Numbered from the stretch's first letter, positions 25,406 through 33,445 are shown. The stretch is 42,755 nt of DNA from Methanobacteriota archaeon (GCA_017857235.1 JAFMDN010000008.1:1-42755), one strand, 5' to 3'. The notes: generated from the sequence alone by a model not told the origin. Translations and numbers: made by a program.

Positions 25406-27028
25406 ATGAAAGAAATTAGTGAAATAGCTAAAGAGATAGGAATTTTGAATGATGAATTAGAATTTTATGGAAGATACATGGCAAAAGTGAACCCGAAGAT
25501 TCTTGAAAGATTGAAAGACAGGAAAAATGGAAAGTTAATCCTAGTAACTGCAATGAACCCTACTTCTGCCGGAGAGGGAAAGACAACTACCACAATCGCA
25601 CTCTCTCAGGGGCTAAAATACCTTGGAAAAAAGGTAATGATAACACTAAGGGAACCTTCTTTAGGACCGAACTTCGGTGTTAAGGGTGGAGGCACAGGAG
25701 GAGGAAAATGTCAAGTTTTACCATCGGATGAAATAAACCTGAACTTTACAGGTGATTTCCACGCAATTTCAGCTGCCCACAACCTGCTTTCTGCACTCAT
25801 AAACAACCATGTTTTTCATGGAAATGAATTAAATATTGATTTAAAGGAGCTCAGGTGGAAAAGAACAATTGACATGAATGATAGGTCTCTAAGGAATATA
25901 ATAGTTGGGATAGGGAATCAAGGAGGTGCACTGGCTGAAGATTCATTCCTCATCACACCAGCCTCTGAAATTATGGCCATAATGGGCTTTGCAGAGAATT
26001 ATCGACAATTAAAGGAAATGCTTGGAAACATAATAATTGGTTACGATAAGGACGGAAAACAGCTTAGAGCCAAGGATCTTAAAGCTCAGGGAGCCATGGC
26101 GGCACTCTTAAAAAACGTCATAAAACCAAATTTGGTACAGACAACAGAAGGAGTACCAGCATTTGTTCATATTGGTCCCTTTGGGAACATAGCACACGGT
26201 CACAATAGCGTATTAGCCGATAAAATCGCCCTAAAGTTAGCAGATTACGTCGTCACTGAAGCTGGGTTCGGATCTGATCTGGGGGCTCAAAAATTTATAG
26301 ATATAGTACTAAGGAGGGGAGGCTACAATATTGACCTTGCGGTCATAGTTATAACTATAAAAGCAATCAAGCACCACGGAGGAATGAAAAAGGAGGATAA
26401 ATTTGAATACTTGGTTAAGGGTCTTGAAAATGTTTATTATCACATTGAGAACATGAGAAGATATGGAGTGCCTGTGGTTGTATCACTTAATAAATTCAAG
26501 GAAGACAAAGATGAAGAAATTCAATACATAAGTAAAGAATTGAAGGCTAGAGGGATTGAATTTGCTGTAAATGAAGGCTATTTGAAGGGAGGCGAAGGAG
26601 CAGTTGATTTGGCAAACAAAGTACTAAAAGTTCTAAATGAGAATAAAGAAGTTAAGATCAACTTCACCTACGAACCAACCGACAAGGTCAAGGATAAAAT
26701 TGAGAAAATAGCAAAAACAGTATATGGAGCAAGCGGTGTGGAATTCTCAAAGAAAGCATTATCAGTTTTAAAGGAAATAGACGAGAACAACTTGAATGAT
26801 TTTGACGTCTGCATGGCAAAAACTCAATACTCCATTTCCGATGACCAGAATAAACTAGGGTGGCCCAAAAACTTCACTATAAAAGTTCAGGATATTATGT
26901 TATCTGGAGGGGTAAAATTTGCGGTTCCATTAACTGGAGAAATAATGACCATGCCAGGTTTGCCGAAGCATCCAATCTCAGAAGAAGTAGATATAGATGA
27001 CGAGGGAAATATACATGGATTACTCTGA
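25406..27028 (+). CDS. fhs: Formate--tetrahydrofolate ligase
   Basis: 540 residues, near the family's 550-560. The P-loop-like NPTSAGEGKTTTTIALSQGL (about 51-70) and REPSLGPNFGVKGGGTGGGK (about 83-102) are signatures of formyl-THF synthetase; FDVCMAKTQYS near the C terminus is also conserved. It makes 10-formyl-THF from formate, ATP and THF, or releases ATP in reverse. The GAGGTGGG ribosome-binding site overlaps the upstream stop codon. In this operon it links formimino-derived and glycine-derived one-carbon units. Confidence 0.95.
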   Translation: MKEISEIAKEIGILNDELEFYGRYMAKVNPKILERLKDRKNGKLILVTAMNPTSAGEGKTTTTIALSQGLKYLGKKVMITLREPSLGPNFGVKGGGTGGGKCQVLPSDEINLNFTGDFHAISAAHNLLSALINNHVFHGNELNIDLKELRWKRTIDMNDRSLRNIIVGIGNQGGALAEDSFLITPASEIMAIMGFAENYRQLKEMLGNIIIGYDKDGKQLRAKDLKAQGAMAALLKNVIKPNLVQTTEGVPAFVHIGPFGNIAHGHNSVLADKIALKLADYVVTEAGFGSDLGAQKFIDIVLRRGGYNIDLAVIVITIKAIKHHGGMKKEDKFEYLVKGLENVYYHIENMRRYGVPVVVSLNKFKEDKDEEIQYISKELKARGIEFAVNEGYLKGGEGAVDLANKVLKVLNENKEVKINFTYEPTDKVKDKIEKIAKTVYGASGVEFSKKALSVLKEIDENNLNDFDVCMAKTQYSISDDQNKLGWPKNFTIKVQDIMLSGGVKFAVPLTGEIMTMPGLPKHPISEEVDIDDEGNIHGLL

Positions 27029-28247
27029 TATAATTAATTCCAAAAATATCGAAGAGGCATATGGAAATTTAAAAGGTATCATAAAAGATACACCTTTGGA
27101 AAAAAGCAGATCCGTATCAGAAAAGGTAGGCGGAGAAGTATTTCTTAAACTTGAAAATCTCCAAAGGGGCGGCTCCTTTAAAATAAGGGGAGCTTATAAT
27201 TTTCTTTATAATATTAAGAAGGATGTAATAGCTGCAAGTGCAGGAAATCATAGTCAAGGAGTGGCGCTAGCCGCTAGGTTACTAGGTTTACATGCGACCA
27301 TTGTCATGCCGGAATTTGCCCCACCGGTTAAGGTTGAAGCCACAAGGAATTACGGTGCCGATGTAATACTTTTTGGAAAGACTTTTGATGAGGCAACAGA
27401 ATTTGCAAAGGACATGGCAAGGCACCACGGACTCGTATTTGCTCATGCATTTGACAATCCATTTGTCATAGCTGGCCAGGGAACCATAGGGGTTGAAATT
27501 TTAGAGGAGGCAATGGATTCAGATTTTGTTTTGATTCCAGTAGGCGGAGGGGGTCTAATATCTGGAATTTCATTATACCTAAGGGAAAAGGGATACAAGG
27601 GAAAGATTATAGGAGTCGAATCAGAAAAGGCAGCATCTATGAAATTAAGTTTCCAAAATGGGTTTCCAGTCAAACTTGAATCTGTATCAACAATAGCCGA
27701 TGGCATAGCTATAAAATCTCCTTCGGAACTCACATTTAATCTTGCTAGAAAGTATATTGATGATGTTGTAACTGTTTCAGATAACGAAATTTCCGAAGCT
27801 ATGTTCATTCTTCTTGAAAGGGGGAAAATAGTAGCAGAACCGGCAGGAGCCGCATCGGTTGCTGCACTTCTAAGCGGAAAAGTTGATGGCAGGGGTAAAA
27901 AATCTATTGCCCTTATTTCAGGTGGAAACGTAGACTTAACCCTCCTAACACAGATAATCGAATATAATCTGCTAAAAATCGGAAGGGAGTTTACAATTAA
28001 ATTTGTACTGGATAATAGGCCCGGGGAGCTAAAGAAAGCAGTTGAAACCATAGCAAGTTTAAAGCTAAGCATTGAGGAGCTAAATACAGAATTGTTTTCA
28101 TACGAAGTACCTGTTGGAAGGCAAATGGTTACTATGCGGTTGAAGGTATATGGGAATGAAGCACTGTCTAATCTTGTTGAGAAATTCAAAAAGTATGGTT
28201 TCGATATAATTGACATTAAAGGAATTGAAAATATTCCCCAGATGTAA
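27015..28247 (+). CDS. ilvA: Threonine ammonia-lyase (threonine dehydratase, catabolic form)
   Basis: 410 residues from the ATG at 27015, preceded by GAGGG at good spacing; the in-frame ATG at 26997 has no such site. PLP-binding GSFKIRGAYN carries the Schiff-base lysine near residue 52, and GGGGLISG binds phosphate near 177-184. A single ACT-like domain (about 325-402) points to the TdcB/biodegradative-like form that deaminates threonine to 2-oxobutyrate. The start overlaps the fhs end by 14 nt. With TDH/KBL next door, the cluster holds two alternative routes for threonine. Confidence 0.92.
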   Translation: MDYSDIINSKNIEEAYGNLKGIIKDTPLEKSRSVSEKVGGEVFLKLENLQRGGSFKIRGAYNFLYNIKKDVIAASAGNHSQGVALAARLLGLHATIVMPEFAPPVKVEATRNYGADVILFGKTFDEATEFAKDMARHHGLVFAHAFDNPFVIAGQGTIGVEILEEAMDSDFVLIPVGGGGLISGISLYLREKGYKGKIIGVESEKAASMKLSFQNGFPVKLESVSTIADGIAIKSPSELTFNLARKYIDDVVTVSDNEISEAMFILLERGKIVAEPAGAASVAALLSGKVDGRGKKSIALISGGNVDLTLLTQIIEYNLLKIGREFTIKFVLDNRPGELKKAVETIASLKLSIEELNTELFSYEVPVGRQMVTMRLKVYGNEALSNLVEKFKKYGFDIIDIKGIENIPQM

Positions 28248-28248
28248 C

Positions 28249-28272
28249 AAGGGAAATCATTATCATTCCCTT
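28249..28272 (+). terminator. Hairpin after threonine ammonia-lyase gene
   Basis: A perfect 7-bp inverted repeat AAGGGAA/TTCCCTT (28249-28255 and 28266-28272) with a 10-nt loop begins just after the stop codon. Only a short T run follows, so termination of the kbl operon is plausible but not certain. On the opposite strand it would lie at the 3' end of the candidate RNA next to it. Confidence 0.4.
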
Positions 28273-28273
28273 T

Positions 28274-28395
28274 GACCCATCCGGGGATATGGGGTGAATT
28301 CTGGCCTCCTTATCATCGATGGGCGACACACCCTACCTCTGGGAGGGGCCCAATAACCCCTGTAGTTCCCCGTCGTCCAGTGTTATCATATTTTC
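28274..28395 (-). ncRNA. Candidate structured non-coding RNA (GC-rich block)
   Basis: By hand count 63 of the 107 bases at 28274-28380 are G or C, far above the surroundings. Self-complementary pieces include CCCATC/GATGGG (28276-28281 with 28318-28323), CGAC/GTCG (28324-28327 with 28372-28375) and AGGGG/CCCCT (28344-28348 with 28357-28361). On the minus strand a TATA-like AGATATAAATG (28416-28426) would start transcription near 28395, and the hairpin at 28249-28272 could end it, giving an RNA of roughly 120-145 nt. No RNase P, SRP or tRNA signature is present. Strand and identity are inference; a 112-residue plus-strand frame across it shows no protein family. Confidence 0.45.
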
Positions 28396-28439
28396 AAACA
28401 CTATTCCAGAGGGAACATTTATATCTATTAAAATCTCAT

Positions 28440-28826
28440 TTATATCTTTTGGTATCGGCAGGTTATTGTGGTCTTAAGGCCTCCCCTAACGTTGAATATT
28501 CCTCTTACAACAACGAACTTAGGGTTTGCATATTTAACTATGTCTTCCAGAATCTTGTTAATCGCATTTTCCTGGAATATCCCAACGTTTCTATATCTAT
28601 AAAGATATAGTTTGAAGCTCTTCAATTCAATTAGTTTCTTGTCAGGTATATAGTTTATCTCTATCCTGGCGAAGTCAGGCAACCCCGTCTTTGGGCAAAC
28701 AGAAGTAAATTCATCCGTCTCTATCTTTATTATCGTATCCTTTTCTGAATATGCAAAATCCACGGTATCTATTGGCCCCAAATCCAGGTTTCTTATATTG
28801 TCCTGTAAATGTTCGTAGGTACTCAT
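28440..28826 (-). CDS. QueF-family protein (archaeosine/queuine pathway)
   Basis: 128 residues, a short single-domain T-fold protein. The catalytic-cysteine segment VCPKTGLPDFARIEI (about 43-57) holds the nucleophilic cysteine and the aspartate. ELKSFKLYLYRYRN fits the NADPH-binding pattern of preQ0 reductases, yet the following FHE motif reads FQE. In archaea, QueF-like enzymes turn preQ0 in tRNA into archaeosine; bacterial QueF reduces free preQ0 to preQ1. The tRNA-guanine transglycosylase at 39793 acts in the same pathway. The gene is single, convergent with the threonine operon and divergent from 28884. Which reaction it carries out is open. Confidence 0.8.
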   Translation of the reverse strand: MSTYEHLQDNIRNLDLGPIDTVDFAYSEKDTIIKIETDEFTSVCPKTGLPDFARIEINYIPDKKLIELKSFKLYLYRYRNVGIFQENAINKILEDIVKYANPKFVVVRGIFNVRGGLKTTITCRYQKI

Positions 28827-28883
28827 TCACCCTTAATAACAACCTATGAAAAATTTTTTCCGTATATTAGGTATTATGGTTTA

Positions 28884-29807
28884 ATGAATTATAAAATTGT
28901 TAGCAGAGTTTTAGCCATAGCAATAGTACTCGGTATACTTTATATATCCATGAACATAATATTACCTTATTATCTCCCACAGACACCAAGTGAATCTGGA
29001 ACTCACATATATATAGGTGAAATTTACAGCGGAAAAACTGTAAATGTGACAGGCATATCATTTGATGTATCCATTTCCAGGGCCATTTTCAAAAGTGACT
29101 ATATTACCTATTCAGTATTTTCCATTTGGGACAGTAATAAAAGCTATGATCAACTAGGTATTTCCACAATTAATGGTGTTGCTTTTGGAACATATTCTTA
29201 TACTGAAGTATCAAACGGGACAATAAGGTATATATTTAATCCAAAATGGTTTCCATTGGGCAGCGGAAATTATAAAGCTTCCATAAATGTATCCAACGGA
29301 TATGTGAAGTTTACACTCGACGGCAAAAGCTATATAGCAAAAAACGGGGCTAAATATTTGATATTGAGTAAAAATGAAAATTTGTTGAATGGAAGTTACG
29401 CGGGAACGACAGTGTATGAAGAAATATATAACTTTAAATGGAAAATGATACCCGTTGACTTCAATTTTTCAAATATTTATGCAGATCAATATCCAATCGT
29501 AAAGTGGAATTTATTTTTGCACAATATTAGCTACAATTATTCTCAGTACGTTTTTCAATTTTATAATACCGTTAACATTTATGATTCAGTGCCTTATTTC
29601 TTAAAGGGTTATCCATCAAGCGCTCTGGATAATTACATTTTCAAGATAGCAGACTTTGAAATTCACCTGTATTCTGGCATTAAGTATTCTTTGATGTTGA
29701 TGACATCAAATTATACATATTATCTGCTAAGCCCTAACAATGGTTCTATAGCTGAATCCGGCAGTATTTATTTGTATAAAAATACCTGGCTTAACTTGAC
29801 CCTATGA
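28884..29807 (+). CDS. Membrane-anchored extracytoplasmic protein of unknown function
   Basis: 307 residues from the ATG at 28884. A longer frame from 28809 would overlap the divergent QueF gene and add an unlikely segment. One hydrophobic helix at about 5-30 (IVSRVLAIAIVLGILYISMN) acts as a signal anchor, and the rest is a beta-rich outer domain with many Asn-X-Ser/Thr sequons (for example NYS, NGT, NLT), matching glycosylated surface proteins of wall-less acidophiles. No family recognised. It precedes the ribosomal operon, which has its own promoter. Confidence 0.62.
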   Translation: MNYKIVSRVLAIAIVLGILYISMNIILPYYLPQTPSESGTHIYIGEIYSGKTVNVTGISFDVSISRAIFKSDYITYSVFSIWDSNKSYDQLGISTINGVAFGTYSYTEVSNGTIRYIFNPKWFPLGSGNYKASINVSNGYVKFTLDGKSYIAKNGAKYLILSKNENLLNGSYAGTTVYEEIYNFKWKMIPVDFNFSNIYADQYPIVKWNLFLHNISYNYSQYVFQFYNTVNIYDSVPYFLKGYPSSALDNYIFKIADFEIHLYSGIKYSLMLMTSNYTYYLLSPNNGSIAESGSIYLYKNTWLNLTL

Positions 29808-29809
29808 AA

Positions 29810-29819
29810 ATATTTATAG
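29810..29819 (+). promoter_or_regulatory. TATA box of the L7Ae operon
   Basis: ATATTTATAG places transcription start near 29838-29840, about 30 nt before the rpl7Ae ATG. Unlike many single genes here, this operon should therefore have a short leader carrying a GGAGGT ribosome-binding site. Confidence 0.55.
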
Positions 29820-29838
29820 TTTAAAGGATTACATTGGA

Positions 29839-29862
29839 GCCAATGACTGAAATGTGAAGGAG
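29839..29862 (+). promoter_or_regulatory. Possible kink-turn in the rpl7Ae leader
   Basis: The predicted leader holds AATGACTGA followed closely by GTGAAGGAGG, i.e. box C-like and box D-like (CTGA) elements next to the ribosome-binding site. L7Ae binds kink-turns with such tandem G-A pairs and represses its own mRNA in Sulfolobus. The pairing stems are short here, so this is a suggestion. Confidence 0.3.
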
Positions 29863-29870
29863 GTAAGAAA

Positions 29871-30236
29871 ATGGTTGGAACATATGTTAAGTTTGAGACT
29901 CCAAGTGAGTTAAAGGAAAAGGCCTTGCAGTTAGTTGAAGTATCAAAGGAAACTGGAAAAGTGAAGAAGGGAACAAACGAGGTAACTAAGGTTGTGGAAA
30001 GGGGCGAAGCTAAGCTAGTTATAATTGCAGAGGATGTTGAACCACCGGAGATAGTGCTTCACTTACCAATGTTGTGCGATGAAAAGGGAATACCATATCT
30101 TTATGTAGCCAAAAAGGAAGATCTTGGAAAGAGGCTTGATCTAAAGAGTGCTGCTGCAGTAGCTGTTATTGAGCCTGGAAATGGTAAGCAGCTACTTGAA
30201 GAATTGACAAATAAGTTCAAAGAAATCAAGAAGTAA
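29871..30236 (+). CDS. rpl7ae: Ribosomal protein L7Ae
   Basis: 121 residues, the standard archaeal length. [19 protein letters not shown] (about 38-56) is the RNA-binding signature and [15 protein letters not shown] follows the family. It binds kink-turns in 23S rRNA, box C/D and H/ACA guide RNAs and RNase P. It has a GGAGGT ribosome-binding site 6-10 nt upstream and is first gene of the conserved L7Ae-S28e-L24e-NDK-aIF5B operon. Confidence 0.97.
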   Translation: MVGTYVKFETPSELKEKALQLVEVSKETGKVKKGTNEVTKVVERGEAKLVIIAEDVEPPEIVLHLPMLCDEKGIPYLYVAKKEDLGKRLDLKSAAAVAVIEPGNGKQLLEELTNKFKEIKK

Positions 30237-30247
30237 GAGTGATAGAA

Positions 30248-30460
30248 ATGGTAGAAAATGATGCCATTCCTTGTGAAGTTCTGGAAATAATCGGAAGAAC
30301 AGGGATGGCCGGTGAAGCTACTCAGGTCAAGATAAAGGTTCTTGCTGGACCAGATCAGGGTAGGGTTCTAACTAGAAACGTAATGGGCCCAGTGAGAGTC
30401 GGAGATATCTTGATGCTGAGGGAGACAGCTAGAGAAGCAAGAAAGCTGTCAGTTAGGTGA
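30248..30460 (+). CDS. rps28e: Ribosomal protein S28e
   Basis: 70 residues from the ATG at 30248. A GTG three codons upstream is in frame, but the GAGTGAT site just ahead fits the ATG and the family starts here. The OB-fold core [19 protein letters not shown] and the invariant end [14 protein letters not shown] confirm the small-subunit protein. The gap from rpl7Ae is 11 nt. Confidence 0.95.
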   Translation: MVENDAIPCEVLEIIGRTGMAGEATQVKIKVLAGPDQGRVLTRNVMGPVRVGDILMLRETAREARKLSVR

Positions 30461-30465
30461 TTTAA

Positions 30466-30744
30466 ATGGAAATCAGGTACTGTTCATTTTGCGGCAACAA
30501 GATAGAGCCTGGTACAGGAAAGATGTTCGTTAGGAAAGATGGGACAATTCTTTTCTTTGATAAATCCAAATGTGAAAAGAATTACCTAAAACTTGGAAGG
30601 GAACCAAGGAAAGTAAGGTGGACTAAGGAATTTACAGAAGCAAAGAGATCGCTGAAGGCAGAACAACAAAATCAAAATGTCAAAAATTCTTCAGAAAGTA
30701 CAGTAGAAAATTCGAAATCTAAAACTGAGAACCAGAATGTTTGA
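30466..30744 (+). CDS. rpl24e: Ribosomal protein L24e
   Basis: 92 residues. The zinc-binding N terminus begins [16 protein letters not shown], with CxxC at 6-9 and a further cysteine in KSKCEKN. The core ends near 63; about 30 residues of a Gln/Asn/Ser/Lys-rich, probably disordered tail follow, longer than in most archaeal L24e. GGTGAT ribosome-binding site. Gap of 5 nt from rps28e. Confidence 0.94.
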   Translation: MEIRYCSFCGNKIEPGTGKMFVRKDGTILFFDKSKCEKNYLKLGREPRKVRWTKEFTEAKRSLKAEQQNQNVKNSSESTVENSKSKTENQNV

Positions 30745-30756
30745 AGCGGTGATTCA

Positions 30757-31197
30757 ATGAGAACTCTTGTTTTAATAAAGCCAGATGGAGTCCAGAGAGC
30801 AAAAATTGGTGAAATTGTAAAGAGATTTGAGGACAAGGGATTAAAAGTTGTTGCCATGAAGCTTATGATGGTAAGCAAAGAACAGGCCGAGAGGCACTAT
30901 GCAGTCCATAAGGGGAAGCCCTTTTACAACTCCCTGATTGATTACATAACTTCCGGTCCAGTAGTTGCTATGATTCTGGAAGGGAAGGAGGCAATTGAGG
31001 TCACAAGGAAACTTGTAGGGGCAACTAACGGAGCCAAGGCTGAACCAGGAACTATAAGGGGAGATTTCTCACTTAGCATAGATTTTAATCTGGTTCATGC
31101 GAGCGATTCTGAAAACTCTGCTTCTTATGAAATACCCATTTTCTTCAATGAAAAAGAAATCATTGAATATAAGAGGGTAGATGAAAATTGGTTGTGA
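30757..31197 (+). CDS. ndk: Nucleoside diphosphate kinase
   Basis: 146 residues. LVLIKPDGVQR at 4-14 and the active-site histidine in NLVHASDSENSA near 117-128 are diagnostic. It transfers gamma-phosphate between nucleotides through phosphohistidine. GGTGAT ribosome-binding site; fourth gene of the translation operon, a linkage shared by many archaea. Confidence 0.97.
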   Translation: MRTLVLIKPDGVQRAKIGEIVKRFEDKGLKVVAMKLMMVSKEQAERHYAVHKGKPFYNSLIDYITSGPVVAMILEGKEAIEVTRKLVGATNGAKAEPGTIRGDFSLSIDFNLVHASDSENSASYEIPIFFNEKEIIEYKRVDENWL

Positions 31198-31203
31198 ATT
31201 TAA

Positions 31204-32931
31204 ATGTGGATAAGGCAGCCCATTGTTGGGGTTTTAGGTCATGTAGATCATGGAAAAACATCTCTCCTGGATAGGATAAGAGGTGGGATGGTAGCTGCCA
31301 GAGAGGCTGGCGGCATAACCCAGCACATAGGGGCAACCGAAGTCCCGATTGAAGAAATATATAGAATTTGCAAAGATATTATTGGAAAGAGAACCTTCAA
31401 AATTCCGGGGTTGCTATTTATTGATACTCCCGGACATGAATCGTTTAGCTCCCTGAGAATCAGGGGTGGATCTATAGCAGATTTGGCAGTACTGGTCATA
31501 GACATAAGAGAGGGAATAATGCCTCAGACTAAAGAGTCCATAGAGGTTCTTAAAAAATTCAGGACACCCTTTGTTATTGCGGCTAATAAAGTGGATCTGT
31601 TAGAAGGATTTTCAGGCGAGAAGGGGGCATTCCTAACATCATTGAAAAATATGGATCAGAGGAAGGCTGAAGTTTTGGATGAAAGGATATATGATCTCGC
31701 CGGTCAGCTATCACGGATTGGAATCAGTGCAGAAAGATTCGATAGAATCTCAGATTTTACAAGGAATTTTGCCATAGTTCCCGTTTCTGCTAAAACCGGT
31801 TATGGTATTCCAGATCTGCTAATGGTACTTAGCGGATTGGCTCAAACTTACCTTGAATCCCAATTAAGGAACGAAAATGAAACTCCAGAAGGAACAGTTT
31901 TAGAAGTCAGAGAAGAGAGGGGAATGGGAGAAGTAGCCGATGCAATACTTTACAACGGTATTCTCAGAAGAGGGGATACCATAATGATAGGTACAGTTAA
32001 TGGTGTTAAAGCCCTAAGAATCAAGGGAATGTTCAAGCCAAAACCCCTGGATGAGATTAGAGACCCCCGGGATAAATTTTTGAGTGTGAACGAAGTGAGG
32101 GCTGCATCTGGGGTAAGGCTACTATTGCAGGGTGAAGGTGGAATAATACCTGGGAGTCCGTTTAAAAAAGCTGAAGGTGACTTGGTTAAAATTAGAGAGG
32201 AAATCGAAAATGCAATTAAAGGATCATTTAAACTTGAGCCCGAAGGAATCGTGGTTAAAGCGGATACTGTAGGCAGTCTCGAAGCATTGGTGTATGAATT
32301 ATCCAGGATTAATATCCCAATAAAAAAGGCTGAAGTGGGTCCAGTATCAAAGAGGGACTTTACAGATGCCAAGACAAACAATAAGATTGAAAATAGGATT
32401 ATTGTGGCATTTAATGTACCAGTAATGGTTAGAGAAGAAGGTGTTGAAGTCCTTGAAGGCAATATAATATACGGAATCAAGGACGAGATAATTAAAGTAA
32501 TCAACGACCTAAAGCAAAGAGAATTACAGGAAAAGAGAAAGCACATTACATTTCCTGTCAAGATCCAAGTTTTGCCAGATAGGATATTTAGGATTTCAAA
32601 ACCTGCGATATTCGGTGTGAGAGTAATAGCAGGCACTCTGAGGGTCAAGACTCCAATGATGCGGAGTGATGGGAAAGATCTCGGAATCATCAAAAGTATG
32701 AGGAACGGGGATCAGTCGCTGGAGGAAGCCAAGCAGGGTGAAGAAATTGCAGTAGCAATGGATGATGTTACTGTTGGCAGACAGATAAAGGAAAATGACA
32801 TACTGTATTCCAATCTTAATGAAAACGATGCGAAGGCACTGCAAGGAGAAGAACTAACATTAGATGAAAAAATGGTTTTGGATGAAATAATCAACATTAA
32901 AAGGAAAGAAAAACCCTTCTGGGGTACATGA
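31204..32931 (+). CDS. infB: Translation initiation factor aIF5B (IF-2)
   Basis: 575 residues, a typical archaeal length. G domain: GHVDHGKTSLLDRIRG (11-26), DTPGHESF (about 74-81) and NKVD near 128. Domain II, the alpha/beta domain III and the C-terminal tRNA-binding barrel (about 460-560) follow. It is the GTPase that joins ribosomal subunits and places initiator tRNA. It starts 6 nt after ndk, ending the operon; no in-frame intein is present. Confidence 0.96.
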   Translation: MWIRQPIVGVLGHVDHGKTSLLDRIRGGMVAAREAGGITQHIGATEVPIEEIYRICKDIIGKRTFKIPGLLFIDTPGHESFSSLRIRGGSIADLAVLVIDIREGIMPQTKESIEVLKKFRTPFVIAANKVDLLEGFSGEKGAFLTSLKNMDQRKAEVLDERIYDLAGQLSRIGISAERFDRISDFTRNFAIVPVSAKTGYGIPDLLMVLSGLAQTYLESQLRNENETPEGTVLEVREERGMGEVADAILYNGILRRGDTIMIGTVNGVKALRIKGMFKPKPLDEIRDPRDKFLSVNEVRAASGVRLLLQGEGGIIPGSPFKKAEGDLVKIREEIENAIKGSFKLEPEGIVVKADTVGSLEALVYELSRINIPIKKAEVGPVSKRDFTDAKTNNKIENRIIVAFNVPVMVREEGVEVLEGNIIYGIKDEIIKVINDLKQRELQEKRKHITFPVKIQVLPDRIFRISKPAIFGVRVIAGTLRVKTPMMRSDGKDLGIIKSMRNGDQSLEEAKQGEEIAVAMDDVTVGRQIKENDILYSNLNENDAKALQGEELTLDEKMVLDEIINIKRKEKPFWGT

Positions 32932-32979
32932 TTATAAAACTCAGCACAATAATATTTACCATGAAAAGATTTTATTCTA

Positions 32980-32988
32980 TTATTTATA
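32980..32988 (+). promoter_or_regulatory. TATA box of the zinc-ribbon/aEF1B pair
   Basis: TTATTTATA about 24 nt before the ATG at 33004 marks a transcript separate from the aIF5B operon, probably leaderless. Confidence 0.5.
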
Positions 32989-33003
32989 CAGGGACTGATA
33001 AAG

Positions 33004-33171
33004 ATGGAATATCCTGAATATTGCTCATCATGTGGAATAGGGCTCGAAGGAAGAGGCGCAACCTTCTTTTTATGCCCTAATTGCGGTCAGGAAACAATTG
33101 CTAGATGCGACAGTTGCAGGGAATTGTCTATAGCCTATGAATGTCCGAAGTGTGGGTTTAAGGGGCCGTGA
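33004..33171 (+). CDS. Small zinc-ribbon protein (HVO_2753-like)
   Basis: 55 residues, too short for many gene finders. Four CxxC pairs are visible: CSSC (7-10), CPNC (24-27), CDSC (35-38) and CPKC (47-50), enough for two zinc sites. It matches the archaeal family of tiny zinc-finger proteins (Haloferax HVO_2753) commonly encoded just ahead of aEF1B. The stop is 4 nt before the TTG start of aEF1B, and GTGAT at its end serves as the ribosome-binding site. Confidence 0.85.
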   Translation: MEYPEYCSSCGIGLEGRGATFFLCPNCGQETIARCDSCRELSIAYECPKCGFKGP

Positions 33172-33175
33172 TAGT

Positions 33176-33445
33176 TTGGGAAAGGTTGCAGCAACAATAA
33201 AGGTAATGCCAGAATCCGAAGAAACAGATGTTTTTTCTATTAAAGAGCAGGTATCTTCGGTGGTAAAGGGAGATTATTACATAGGAAGTATAAATATAGA
33301 AGACCTGGCTTTTGGCCTAAAAGCAATAAAGCTTGTGGTTGTGATGGATGATAAAGAAGGCTTAATGGATAAGCTTGAACAGAGTTTGAGAAATGTTAAG
33401 GGAGTAGGAGAAGTAGAGGTTGAAGAAGTTTCTTTAATTTCCTGA
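33176..33445 (+). CDS. Elongation factor 1-beta (aEF1B)
   Basis: 89 residues with a TTG start at 33176; the longer frame beginning at 33137 lies within the zinc-ribbon gene and lacks homology there. MGKVAATIKVMPESEETD is the family N terminus, and the ferredoxin-like fold ends EVEVEEVSLIS. It exchanges GDP for GTP on aEF1A. Translation is probably coupled to the zinc-ribbon gene 4 nt upstream. Confidence 0.93.
   Translation: MGKVAATIKVMPESEETDVFSIKEQVSSVVKGDYYIGSINIEDLAFGLKAIKLVVVMDDKEGLMDKLEQSLRNVKGVGEVEVEEVSLIS

Noticed and set aside
28274-28395. RNase P RNA or SRP RNA identity for the GC-rich block
   Set aside because: The conserved RNase P P4 segments and the SRP helix 8 motif are not visible and the block is too short for either.
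28272-28610. 112-residue plus-strand open frame over the GC-rich block
   Set aside because: It runs from a GC-rich structured region into the antisense of the QueF gene, is rich in Pro/Arg/Trp and shows no family similarity; better explained as a shadow of an RNA and a gene.
28809-28883. Upstream start for the membrane-anchored protein
   Set aside because: It would overlap the divergent QueF gene and put 25 polar residues before a clear signal anchor starting at 28884.
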